Below, piece by piece: positions 25,069 to 33,331 of a stretch of DNA of 64,000 nt; position 1 is the first letter of the stretch; each line of letters starts with the position of its first letter. The translations under genes and the position numbers were made by a program. The notes beneath the pieces were generated by a model. It did not search any database. It was not told where the DNA came from and was given only the letters and a program-made list of their open reading frames with translations. Source of the stretch: Streptomyces fagopyri (GTDB taxonomy: Bacteria > Actinomycetota > Actinomycetes > Streptomycetales > Streptomycetaceae); assembly GCF_009498275.1 (NCBI RefSeq), contig NZ_CP045643.1, positions 5,146,001 through 5,210,000 of the forward strand, in the 5' to 3' direction.

Positions 25069-26669
25069 GCGTACCCCTGCTCGGCCAGGAACCGCTGCCG
25101 GTGGGCGGCGAAGTCCTGGTCGATGGTGTCGCGGGCGACGACCGAGTAGAAGTGGGCCTGGTGGCCGTCGGCCTTCGGGCGCAGCACCCGGCCGAGCCGC
25201 TGGGCCTCCTCCTGGCGCGACCCGAAGGTGCCCGACACCTGGATGGCGACGGTCGCCTCCGGCAGGTCGATGGAGAAGTTGGCGACCTTGGACACCACGA
25301 GCACGCTGATCTCGCCCTCGCGGAACGCGTCGAACAGCTTCTCGCGCTGCGCGTTGCTCGTCTCGCCCTTGATGACGGGCGCGTCCAGATGCTCGCCCAG
25401 CTCGTCGAGCTGGTCGATGTACTGGCCGATCACCAGGATCTGCTGCCCGGCGAACCTCCGTACCAGCGCCTCCGTCACCTTCCGCTTGGTCGCGGTCGTC
25501 GCGCAGAAGCGGTACTTCTCCTCGGCCTCCGCGGTGGCGTACGCGAGCCGTTCGGAGTCGGTCAGATTGACCCGCACCTCGACACAGTCCGCGGGCGCGA
25601 TGTAACCCTGCGCCTCGATCTCCTTCCAGGGCGCGTCGAACCGCTTGGGTCCGATGAGCGAGAAGACGTCCGACTCGCGCCCGTCCTCACGGACCAGGGT
25701 GGCGGTGAGCCCCAGCCTGCGCCGCGCCTGCAGGTCCGCGGTGAACTTGAAGACCGGCGCGGGCAGCAGGTGCACCTCGTCGTAGACGATCAGACCCCAG
25801 TCGCGGGAGTCGAAGAGTTCGAGGTGCGGGTAGACACCCTTCCGCTTCGTCGTCAGCACCTGGTAGGTCGCGATGGTGACCGGGCGGATCTCCTTGCGCG
25901 TCCCGCTGTACTCGCCGATCTCGTCCTCGGTCAGCGAGGTCCGCTTCACCAGCTCGTGCTTCCACTGCCGGGCGGAGACGGTGTTGGTGACGAGGATGAG
26001 GGTGGTGGCCTTGGCCTGCGCCATGGCCCCGGCGCCGACGAGCGTCTTGCCGGCACCGCAGGGCAGCACCACGACCCCGGACCCGCCGTGCCAGAAGTTC
26101 TCCACGGCCTGCTTCTGGTACGGCCGCAGCGCCCAGCCGTCCTCGGCCAGCCCGATGGGGTGCGCCTCGCCGTCCACGTACCCGGCGAGGTCCTCGGCCG
26201 GCCAGCCCAGCTTCAGCAGCGTCTGCTTGATCTGCCCCCGCTCGGAGGGGTGCACGGCCACGGTGTCGGGGTCGATCCGGGCGCCGACCAGCGGCGCGAT
26301 CCGCTTCGACCGCAGCACCTCTTCGAGGACGGGCCGGTCGGTGCTGGTCAGGACGAGTCCGTGCGTCGGGTGCTTGCTGAGCGTGAGCCTCCCGTAGCGG
26401 TCCATCGTCTCGGCGATGTCGACGAGCAGCGCGTGCGGCACCGGGTAGCGGCTGAACTCGACGAGCGCGTCGACGACCTGTTCGGCGTCGTGGCCCGCGG
26501 CGCGCGCGTTCCACAGCCCGAGCGGCGTCACCCGGTAGGTGTGGATGTGCTCGGGCGCCCGCTCCAGCTCCGCGAACGGCGCGATGACCCGGCGGCAGGC
26601 GTCGGCCCGCTCGTGGTCGACCTCCAGGAGCAGGGTCTTGTCGGACTGGACGATGAGGGGACCGTTCAC
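25026..26669 (-). CDS. XPB/Ssl2-family DNA repair helicase
   Basis: A 547-residue SF2 helicase of the bacterial XPB type. It has an N-terminal damage-recognition-like domain (residues 1-170), then GWALRPYQKQAVENFW (Q-motif region), LPCGAGKTLVGAGAMA (Walker A, GAGKT), VTIATYQVLTT, IVYDEVHLLPAP (DEVH box), GLTATLVREDGRE (motif III, with the RED-type acidic loop), and C-terminal motifs VSKVANFSIDLPEA and QEEAQRLGRVLRP. GTG 26669 is preferred because GGAAGGGATAG precedes it by 5-15 nt. It lies 57 bp downstream of the helicase-associated gene on the same strand, a probable operon. Confidence 0.93.
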   Translation of the reverse strand: MNGPLIVQSDKTLLLEVDHERADACRRVIAPFAELERAPEHIHTYRVTPLGLWNARAAGHDAEQVVDALVEFSRYPVPHALLVDIAETMDRYGRLTLSKHPTHGLVLTSTDRPVLEEVLRSKRIAPLVGARIDPDTVAVHPSERGQIKQTLLKLGWPAEDLAGYVDGEAHPIGLAEDGWALRPYQKQAVENFWHGGSGVVVLPCGAGKTLVGAGAMAQAKATTLILVTNTVSARQWKHELVKRTSLTEDEIGEYSGTRKEIRPVTIATYQVLTTKRKGVYPHLELFDSRDWGLIVYDEVHLLPAPVFKFTADLQARRRLGLTATLVREDGRESDVFSLIGPKRFDAPWKEIEAQGYIAPADCVEVRVNLTDSERLAYATAEAEEKYRFCATTATKRKVTEALVRRFAGQQILVIGQYIDQLDELGEHLDAPVIKGETSNAQREKLFDAFREGEISVLVVSKVANFSIDLPEATVAIQVSGTFGSRQEEAQRLGRVLRPKADGHQAHFYSVVARDTIDQDFAAHRQRFLAEQGYAYRILDADELLADS

Positions 26670-26726
26670 GTACGTACCTATCCCTTCCGCACGGCCAAAC
26701 CTCAAGTGTGCCTTACGAACGGGTGA

Positions 26727-29378
26727 TCACTGCTGGTCGTCCGCCAGTTCCGCGACCCCGGTGACGCGGTGCAGCGGATAGGTGCGGACCTCGTCGGCCG
26801 TGTGGTCGTACGCCGTCACGAAGCCGCCCTCGACGCGGATCGGGGCGATCACTCGCTGGCTCGCGGCGCCCTCGGCGTTGACGTACCCGATCCACACGGT
26901 GGTGCCGGTCATGACGGCGGCCTGCATGGTGGCGAGGGTCTCGGCGGAGCTGGTGCGGGGCAGCTCACCGGTGCCCGGCAGACCGGCCTGGGCCGCCTTG
27001 CGCGGGGTCGTGGAGGCCAGGTCACCCGCCCGGACGGCACGGATCGCGGCGCCCAGCAGGGTGGCGTCGGGCACCGGCGGCCCGTCCGGGACGGGCTCGG
27101 GGGCTGCGCGCGGCGGGGTGCGGTGGGCGTGGGCGCGGGTGATCAGCACATCCCCCTCGGCGGACTCGGCGGCCGGCGCGAACCCCATCGAGCGCAGACC
27201 GTCCAGGAGGGCGGCCGGGTCGGCCTGCGCGGCGAGCACGGTGGGCGCGAGCCGTCTGAGCCGCAGGCCCTGGGAGCGCTTGTCGGCGAGGATCTCGTTC
27301 AGCACGGCGTCGTCGTCGCAGCGGACGTACGCCGACGCCGCGCCGATCCGCAGATGGCCGTGTCTGCGGGCCACGTCGTCGATCAGATAGGCGAGCGGCT
27401 GCGGAACCGGTGTCCGGGAGTGCGCCGTGAGGAAGGCCTGGAGGTCGGAGGCCGAACGGCCCGCGTCCAGGGCCCTTCGCACCGACCCCGGGGTGAAGCG
27501 GTAGACCGTCGCCCCGCCCTTCGACTCGACGTCCGCGAGCACGCCGAGGGTGTCGGCCAGGGGGCGTCGCAGGGGGCCGGGCGCGACGGCGGTCAGGTCG
27601 GCCTGGAGGAGGACGTGGTCGAGGGGTTCGGGGAGCAGCGGCCCGAGGATCCGGGCGGCCCGAGCGGCGGCGGCGGCCTGTTCGGCCGGGGTACGCGGCA
27701 GGAGGGCCGCCGGTTCGACGGCGGGGCGGAGGTGCCGGTGGACGGGAAGCTTGGCACCGGCACCGGCACCGGCACCGGCCCCGGCACCGGCACCTCTGCC
27801 GGCGCCCGTTCCGACCGACCCGGACCCGGAAGCGGCTTCGGGCGCGGTCTCGTGAACCGGCGCGGGCGGCAACCCCAGCAGGGCCCGCCCCTGCGCCGAC
27901 AGCGCGCCCCGGCCGGTGACCCCCAGCAGCTCGGCCTCGGACAGGGTCCAGCGGGCGAGCCGGCCGCGCAGGTCGTCGCCGGCGGCGGTCCGGGGGCCGC
28001 GCGGGGGACGCTCCCAGTGGAGCCGGGCGATGACGGAGTCAGGGACGGCGGAGGAGCCCTCCGGGAGGCCGGCGAGCAGGGCGAGGACCCGGTGGCGGAC
28101 CTCGGGGGCCGCGGAGCGGTCCAGGCCCGGCCCCAGCGCCGACAACGTACGGTCCTTCGCGTCCCGTCCGCCGACCAGGCCCGCCGTGCGGGTCGCGGCC
28201 AGCCACGCCGAGGCGAGCTTGGCCCAGCGTTCAGCGGCGGCCAGTTCCAGCCACTCGTCGTAGCCGGGCGTCGCCGCGTACCGTTCCTCGGCCTCGCCGT
28301 CGGAGGCCAGCAGGCCCGCCGCGTAGGCGAGCTCGACCCAGAACGCGGCCACCGGTTCCACCACGTCCAGGGCCACCGCCGTCCGCTTCAGGTCCCGCAC
28401 GCTCAGACCGCCGGCGCGCAGCACGGACGGCCCGCCCTCGTGCCAGTCCTTGAGCAGTTCCTCGACGGTGGCCAGCGCGGTGTAGGCCTGCCCGGCCGCC
28501 GTCGTGTCCACCATCTGCGGACGGTGCGTCCGGGCCGTTTCGAGGGCCGGTGCCACCGGGTCCGTCTGCCGGTGGGCGCGGCCCGCCCGCAGATGCAGGG
28601 CCGCCTCACGGGGCAGGACGACCGTGCCCGGTGCCGTGGGCAGCAGCAGCGCGCGGTCGATCAACCAGCGCAGATGGCGCGCCGGATCGGCCGTCACCTG
28701 GCCGTACGGCGGTCCCCACACCAGCCGGGACAGCACCTCCAGCGACTCGGGGGGTGCCGTGTCCAGCAGCGCCGGCATCCGCTCCCGGTCGGTGAACAGG
28801 GCGGTCAGCGAGGCGACCGCGGAGACGGCGTCGTGGGTGGTCGGCAGACCGCAGGCGGCCACGATCTCCTGGACGCGTCCCGGGGACATGCCCGCCGTGG
28901 CCTCGGCGACCGTCGGGCCGAGGCCGGTGGGGGAGGGGTGCTGGGGGCCCGGGGCGAGCAGCTCACGCGCCGTGCGCACCAGCCGGAGCCGGTCGTCGGT
29001 GCCCCATACGAGGGCCTGCTCGCGCAGGGTGGTGAGCGTGTACGGGAACGCCGCCGTGACCGCCGGGTCGCGGTCGTCGCCCGCCATCAGGCCCAGCAGT
29101 TCGTCGTACGTCGCCGGGTCCGACGCCACCGCGAGGGCCTCCGCCGTCTGCAGGGCGAACCGGTCGAGGCGCTCCAGGGCCCGCACGACCGAGGCGCGGG
29201 TGCCGGCGCGGGTGGCGAGTTGCGTCAGGTCGGTGGGGACGGGGGTGATGAGATCCGGGCGGATGCGGAGGAGGGCCGACAGGGAGGTGTCGTCCCTCGT
29301 GCGGAGGGCTTCCGCCAGTGAGCGCGGGGGGGTGCCCGCCGGGGCGGGGTCCGGGTCGCGCTGCTCCTCTGTCCTCAT
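26727..29378 (-). CDS. Helicase-associated (XPB/Ssl2-like, N-terminal) protein with C-terminal WYL-like domain
   Basis: An 883-residue protein. The N-terminal part (SLAEALRTRDDTSLSALLRIRPDL ... ALERLDRFALQTAEALAV) is winged-helix-like repeats found in proteins paired with bacterial XPB. A middle region around residue 570-740 (PLLPEPLDHVLLQADLTAVAPGPLRRPLADTL ... SKGGATVYRFTPGSVRRALDAG) matches the helicase-associated XPB3/Ssl2-like domain. The end (TVWIGYVNAEGAASQRVIAPIRVEGGFVTAYDH) is a WYL-like ligand/nucleic-acid sensing fold. Residues about 528-542 are a Gly-Ala dipeptide linker, from 6-bp GGCACC repeats at 27753-27795. No helicase motifs are present. It probably partners with XPB immediately downstream. 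Confidence 0.85.
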   Translation of the reverse strand: MRTEEQRDPDPAPAGTPPRSLAEALRTRDDTSLSALLRIRPDLITPVPTDLTQLATRAGTRASVVRALERLDRFALQTAEALAVASDPATYDELLGLMAGDDRDPAVTAAFPYTLTTLREQALVWGTDDRLRLVRTARELLAPGPQHPSPTGLGPTVAEATAGMSPGRVQEIVAACGLPTTHDAVSAVASLTALFTDRERMPALLDTAPPESLEVLSRLVWGPPYGQVTADPARHLRWLIDRALLLPTAPGTVVLPREAALHLRAGRAHRQTDPVAPALETARTHRPQMVDTTAAGQAYTALATVEELLKDWHEGGPSVLRAGGLSVRDLKRTAVALDVVEPVAAFWVELAYAAGLLASDGEAEERYAATPGYDEWLELAAAERWAKLASAWLAATRTAGLVGGRDAKDRTLSALGPGLDRSAAPEVRHRVLALLAGLPEGSSAVPDSVIARLHWERPPRGPRTAAGDDLRGRLARWTLSEAELLGVTGRGALSAQGRALLGLPPAPVHETAPEAASGSGSVGTGAGRGAGAGAGAGAGAGAKLPVHRHLRPAVEPAALLPRTPAEQAAAAARAARILGPLLPEPLDHVLLQADLTAVAPGPLRRPLADTLGVLADVESKGGATVYRFTPGSVRRALDAGRSASDLQAFLTAHSRTPVPQPLAYLIDDVARRHGHLRIGAASAYVRCDDDAVLNEILADKRSQGLRLRRLAPTVLAAQADPAALLDGLRSMGFAPAAESAEGDVLITRAHAHRTPPRAAPEPVPDGPPVPDATLLGAAIRAVRAGDLASTTPRKAAQAGLPGTGELPRTSSAETLATMQAAVMTGTTVWIGYVNAEGAASQRVIAPIRVEGGFVTAYDHTADEVRTYPLHRVTGVAELADDQQ

Positions 29379-29447
29379 CCGCTCAACGGTAGTGGTTCCT
29401 CGCCCCCTCCGCCCCTACCCGACCCGTCCCATCGCCTGGGCTCCGCC

Positions 29448-29660
29448 CCGGACCCCGCCAAAGGGCTGCGCCCCCTGGACCCCGCCGTCGCCCGAAGGGC
29501 TCGTCCTCAAACGCCGGACGGGCTGGAAGACATGACCCCGGGCGTCGGCCTTCCGCACCCTTTCGACGCGGGCCCGCGTCCGCCGCCCGTCCGGCGCTTG
29601 ACGACGAGGCCGTCCGGGCCGATGCGGGGGTCCGGGGCGGCAGCCCCCGGGAACCGGGCC
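29448..29660. repeat. Inverted pair of Streptomyces-type intergenic palindromic repeats
   Basis: CGTCCTCAAACGCCGGACGG (29502-29521) and, inverted, CGTCCGGCGCTTGACGACGA (29588-29607) flank a short centre. The outer parts are GGGGTCC-rich arms (29455-29500 and 29630-29655). The same family occurs singly at 37425-37490. I recall this REP-like sequence as common between Streptomyces genes. It fills the 340-bp gap between divergent genes; the rest of that gap shows no gene. Confidence 0.7.
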
Positions 29661-29718
29661 CGACGCGGTACCGTCGTGGCCACGGGGTATCCAACGCACG
29701 CGCCCCGGAGGGGACTTC

Positions 29719-30801
29719 GTGGGGATCGAGAGCGACCAGCTCGTATTCGACTATCTGAGCCGTGTCGGCGACCTGGCCCAGCAGAGCCAGCTGCCCTCGG
29801 CCACCCGTATGCGACTCGTCTCGGAGCTGCGCAACGAGATCGACCGCCGCCGGTCGAAGGCTCCCGTCGACAACCCGGCCGCGGTCCGCCGCATCCTGTC
29901 CCGGCTGGGCACACCGGACGAGATCGTCACGTCGGCCCGTCAGGGGGCGCCCGGGCCGGGCGCGGACACCCGGGCCGCGGTGCCCACCCAGCGCGCCGGT
30001 GAGCCGGAGGCCCGCCCGAAGGGGCTGCGCAGGGTCGTCCCGAGGCCGCGGCGCACCTCCGACGCCAACGACGGCGAGACCGCCGCCGGTGACCACCCCG
30101 CACCACCGCACCACGCCGGTTCCTACGAACCGGGCGACACCTCCACCCCACCGGACTGGTGGCGCGTGGACGGCGACGTGCTCGAACTCGGGGACGGCGT
30201 GCCGGGTTTCGTCGGCGGCGTGGAGATCCCCGGACTCCTCAAACCACCGCCCAGGCCCCGGAAGGCCGAGTCCGACACCGATTCCGACACCGATGCCGGT
30301 GACCGCGAAGAGGCGGGCCCCGTACCGGAACCGGCCACATCGTGGTGGCAACGGCGGGCACGGGCCGAACCGGTCAGGACGACGCGTACGCCCAAGGCCG
30401 GGAAGACGGCCCCCGTCACCGAGGACGGGGGCCGGGCGCCCCGGGTACGGCTCCCCCGGCTGCGTACGTGGAGCAACCCGCTGCTCCTGCTCGCCGCCGT
30501 GCTCCTCGTCGCGGGCGCCGCCCTCGGCAACTGGTTCGCCCTCGGGCTCGGCTGGCTCATCGCCTACGGGTCCCGCCGGCTGAGCCCCCACGAGTCGAAG
30601 TGGGCCGTCCTCGGCATGCCGGGCCTGGTGGCCGTGGCCGGCATCGTCTGGCTGTGGGGCCGTACGGACGGCCGCTGGGGCGACCCGATCGCCGAGGGGC
30701 ACATGGACGAGGCGCTCGCGGAGACCTGGCCGTGGGTGGTGCGCGGGGCGGCGGTCGCCTCGGCGCTGTACCTGGTGTGGCGCTCCCAGCGCCGCCGCTG
30801 A
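29719..30801 (+). CDS. Membrane protein with N-terminal HAAS-like domain
   Basis: A 360-residue protein. Residues 1-75 (QLVFDYLSRVGDLAQQSQLPSATRMRLVSELRNEIDRRRSK ... VRRILSRLGTPDEIVTSA) look like the HAAS signalling domain, which senses or binds partners near transporters. Residues 80-245 are a disordered, charged, Pro-rich linker containing DTDSDTDAGD. Three or so membrane helices follow near residues 255-355 (NPLLLLAAVLLVAGAALGNWFALGLGWLIA, AVLGMPGLVAVAGIVWLWG). The GTG start follows GGAGGGGACTTC. The family appears in Streptomyces without known function. Confidence 0.75.
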   Translation: MGIESDQLVFDYLSRVGDLAQQSQLPSATRMRLVSELRNEIDRRRSKAPVDNPAAVRRILSRLGTPDEIVTSARQGAPGPGADTRAAVPTQRAGEPEARPKGLRRVVPRPRRTSDANDGETAAGDHPAPPHHAGSYEPGDTSTPPDWWRVDGDVLELGDGVPGFVGGVEIPGLLKPPPRPRKAESDTDSDTDAGDREEAGPVPEPATSWWQRRARAEPVRTTRTPKAGKTAPVTEDGGRAPRVRLPRLRTWSNPLLLLAAVLLVAGAALGNWFALGLGWLIAYGSRRLSPHESKWAVLGMPGLVAVAGIVWLWGRTDGRWGDPIAEGHMDEALAETWPWVVRGAAVASALYLVWRSQRRR

Positions 30802-30937
30802 GGCACCCCGCGCCACCCGCGGTCCCGGAACGCCCCACCCCCGGTCCCGGAACGCCCCGGCCCCGCTCCAGGACGCCCCGGGGCGTCCACCGGACCGCCC
30901 CGGACCACTCCGTGACCCCCTGGGCACAATGGTCCAT

Positions 30938-31579
30938 ATGCATATCGCACCGATGCCCTCGCGCGGGCTGACCGTCGGCTTCGACCTCGACATGACCCTG
31001 ATCGACTCCCGCCCCGGCATCCACGCCTGTTACCGGGCGCTCTCGGCCCGCACGGACACGTACATCGACTGCGATCTCGTCGTCACCCGGCTCGGGCCGC
31101 CGCTGGAGGAGGAGCTCGTCAACTGGTTCCCGGCGGAGCGGGTCCCGGCCGTCGCCGGCCTCTACCGGGAGCTGTATCCCGAGTACGCGATCACCGGCAC
31201 GCTCGCCATGCCGGGTGCCCACGAGGCCGTCGAGGCGGTGCGGGCGGCGGGCGGGCGGGCCGTCGTCGTCACGGCGAAGTGGCAGCCCAACGCCGAACTG
31301 CACCTCCGGCACCTGGGGATCGGCGCGGACGCGGTCGTCGGTGACCTGTGGGCCGAGCGGAAGGCGGAGGCCCTGCGCGCGTACGGCGCGAGCGTGTACG
31401 TCGGTGACCACACCGGCGACGTCCGCGGGGCGCGCACGGCGGACGCGTACTCCGTCGCCGTGGCCACCGGGCCGTGCGACGCGGCGGAACTGCGCGCGGC
31501 GGGCGCGGACGTCGTCCTCGCCGACCTGACGCAGTTCCCGGCCTGGCTGGGCGGCTACCGCGAGGCCACGCCCGCCTGA
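30938..31579 (+). CDS. HAD-superfamily hydrolase (phosphatase-like)
   Basis: A 213-residue protein with HAD motif I as GFDLDMTLID (residues 15-24, both Asp present), motif II as VVVTAKW (Thr), the motif III Lys in the ERKAEAL region, and motif IV as YVGDHTGDVRGA. The cap is a small helical insert after motif I, as in the phosphoglycolate-phosphatase-like subclass. The substrate is unknown. ATG 30938 is chosen over the longer opening at 30929. Its end overlaps the convergent small membrane protein gene by 25 bp. Confidence 0.87.
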   Translation: MHIAPMPSRGLTVGFDLDMTLIDSRPGIHACYRALSARTDTYIDCDLVVTRLGPPLEEELVNWFPAERVPAVAGLYRELYPEYAITGTLAMPGAHEAVEAVRAAGGRAVVVTAKWQPNAELHLRHLGIGADAVVGDLWAERKAEALRAYGASVYVGDHTGDVRGARTADAYSVAVATGPCDAAELRAAGADVVLADLTQFPAWLGGYREATPA

Positions 31580-31821
31580 ACCGCGCGGGCCCGGCGGCGG
31601 CCGGCCGCGACCGACCGGAACACCCCGGCCCCGGCGATCAGGAAGCCGACGCCCATGAGCATGCTCAATCCGAACATGTAGGTCGGAAAGGGTTTGGTGT
31701 CGAGAAGCAGTGGGGTCACGGTGACGAGTGTGGCCAGGGCACCCGCGAAGAACACGAGGGCACCGGCGCGGATCAGCCGGTCACCCGGTTCCGCGGAATT
31801 CGGTTGGGTTTTGTCACGCAC
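31555..31821 (-). CDS. Small two-helix membrane protein, hypothetical
   Basis: An 88-residue protein with two predicted membrane helices (LIRAGALVFFAGALATLVTVTPLLL and YMFGLSMLMGVGFLIAGAGVF) and a basic cytoplasmic tail (GRRRARAV). It starts at GTG 31821. I do not recognise the family with certainty, but proteins of this layout are common in Streptomyces. It converges with and overlaps the HAD gene by 25 bp and is divergent from the cold-shock-domain gene downstream. Confidence 0.7.
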   Translation of the reverse strand: MRDKTQPNSAEPGDRLIRAGALVFFAGALATLVTVTPLLLDTKPFPTYMFGLSMLMGVGFLIAGAGVFRSVAAGRRRARAVQAGVASR

Positions 31822-32038
31822 CGGACCAGGGTAGTTCCCAGCGCGAAGGAACAGTCAGGCGACGTCTTGTCAGCGGCCCCCGGACCATTAGCCTTGGACC
31901 GGCGGGTCGGACGGCACGCCGCAGTGCTGTCCGGAGCGGATTTCCAGTGGTTGCCCGGCGTTGCCGGAGCAACTTCCGACGCGAGTGCCCGAGCAGTTTT
32001 CAGAGCGGTTCCCGACGAGTACGAGGACGAGGACAGAC

Positions 32039-32422
32039 GTGCCTACCGGCCAGGTCAAGTGGTTCAACAGTGAGAAGGGCTTCGGCTTTCTCTCCCGTGA
32101 CGACGGCGGCGACGTCTTCGTCCATTCCTCGGTCCTGCCCGCCGGAGTCGACGCTCTCAAGCCCGGCCAGCGTGTGGAGTTCGGTGTCGTCGCCGGTCAG
32201 CGCGGCGACCAGGCGCTCTCGGTGACCATCCTGGACCCGACCCCCTCCGTCGCGGCCGCCCAGCGCCGTAAGCCCGACGAACTGGCCTCCATCGTGCAGG
32301 ACCTGACGACCCTCCTGGAGAACATCACACCGATGCTGGAGAGGGGCCGATACCCGGAGAAGACCTCCGGGAAGAAGATCGCGGGCCTGCTGCGGGCGGT
32401 CGCCGACCAACTCGACGTGTAG
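32039..32422 (+). CDS. Cold-shock-domain protein with C-terminal extension
   Basis: A 127-residue protein. Residues 1-66 form a cold-shock domain (TGQVKWFNSEKGFGFLSRDDGGDVFVHSSVLP) with intact RNP1 (KGFGFL) and RNP2 (VFVHS). Residues 70-127 add a helical tail (RKPDELASIVQDLTTLLENITPMLERG ... IAGLLRAVADQLDV), so it is almost twice the length of the ordinary Csp at 6811. The tail may mediate oligomerisation or partner binding. GTG 32039 follows GAGGACGAGGAC at 5-16 nt. It is followed by a perfect terminator shared with the convergent mqnD. Confidence 0.9.
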   Translation: MPTGQVKWFNSEKGFGFLSRDDGGDVFVHSSVLPAGVDALKPGQRVEFGVVAGQRGDQALSVTILDPTPSVAAAQRRKPDELASIVQDLTTLLENITPMLERGRYPEKTSGKKIAGLLRAVADQLDV

Positions 32423-32443
32423 CCCCCCGCCACGCGAACCCCC

Positions 32444-32463
32444 GGCCAGGGAAACCCCTGGCC
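32444..32463. terminator. Bidirectional terminator between cold-shock-domain gene and mqnD
   Basis: GGCCAGGG (32444-32451) pairs exactly with CCCTGGCC (32456-32463) around AAAC. It lies 8 bp from the mqnD stop codon and 21 bp from the other gene's. Confidence 0.75.
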
Positions 32464-32470
32464 ACGCGGG

Positions 32471-33331
32471 CTACGGGAACGTCAGCGCGTCCGGGCCGAG
32501 AGGCGGCACCAGTCCCTCGGCCGCGGCACGCGTGAGCAGGCCGCGGACCGCCGCGTAGCCGTCCTCGCCGAGGTCGGCGGTGAACTCGTTGACGTACAGG
32601 CCGATGTGCTGGTCGGCGACGGCGGGGTCCATCTCCTGGGCGTGCGCGAGGACGTACGGGCGGGAGGCCTCGGGGTCGTCCCAGGCGGCGCGGACCGAGG
32701 TGCGGGCCGCCTCGGCGAGGGCCGTCAGGCGCTCCTGACCCAGCGACCGCTTGGCGATGATCGCGCCGAGCGGGATGGGCAGCCCGGTGGTCAGCTCCCA
32801 GTGCTCACCCATGTCGGCGAGCTTGTGGAGCCCGTAGTTCTGGTACGTGAAACGGGCCTCGTGGATGACGAGTCCGGCGTCCACCTTGCCGTCCCGCACG
32901 GCGGGCATGATCTCGTGGAACGGCATCACGACGATCTCGCCGACACCGCCCGGCACCGTGTCGGCGGCCCACAGCCGGAAGAGCAGGTACGCCGTCGACC
33001 GTTCGCTCGGCACGGCGATCGTGCGCCCCGTCAGGTCGGCGTCCGGCTCCCGGGTCAGCACCAGCGGGCCGCAGCCCCGGCCCAGAGCTCCGCCGCAGGG
33101 CAGCAGCGCGTACTCGTCGAGGACGTACGGCAGCACGGCGTACGACACCTTCAGTACGTCGAACTCACCGCGTTCGGCCATGCCGTTGGTGACGTCGATG
33201 TCCGCGAAGGTCACGTCCAGGGCGGGCGCGCCGGGGACGCGGCCGTGGGCCCAGGCGTCGAAGACGAAGGTGTCGTTCGGGCAGGGCGAGTACGCGATCC
33301 GCAGCGGCTCGGGCAGCTTCTCAGGGCTCAT
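32471..33331 (-). CDS. mqnD: 1,4-dihydroxy-6-naphthoate synthase (futalosine pathway)
   Basis: A 286-residue periplasmic-binding-protein-fold enzyme that makes 1,4-dihydroxy-6-naphthoate from cyclic de-hypoxanthine futalosine, the last step specific to this menaquinone route. Signature segments are RIAYSPCPNDTFVFDAW at the start, FADIDVTNGMAERGEFDVLKVSYAVLPYVLDEY, LLPCGGALGRGCGPLVL, and DAGLVIHEARFTYQ with the conserved His. ATG 33331 is used; a longer opening to 33499 runs through mqnB. The gene's first 11 bp overlap the end of mqnB, so the two are translationally coupled. Cytosolic. Confidence 0.93.
   Translation of the reverse strand: MSPEKLPEPLRIAYSPCPNDTFVFDAWAHGRVPGAPALDVTFADIDVTNGMAERGEFDVLKVSYAVLPYVLDEYALLPCGGALGRGCGPLVLTREPDADLTGRTIAVPSERSTAYLLFRLWAADTVPGGVGEIVVMPFHEIMPAVRDGKVDAGLVIHEARFTYQNYGLHKLADMGEHWELTTGLPIPLGAIIAKRSLGQERLTALAEAARTSVRAAWDDPEASRPYVLAHAQEMDPAVADQHIGLYVNEFTADLGEDGYAAVRGLLTRAAAEGLVPPLGPDALTFP

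Noticed and set aside
23400-26726. Open frame of 1108 codons on the plus strand
   Set aside because: It crosses the GT87 gene in another frame and then the XPB gene in antisense; no recognisable domain.
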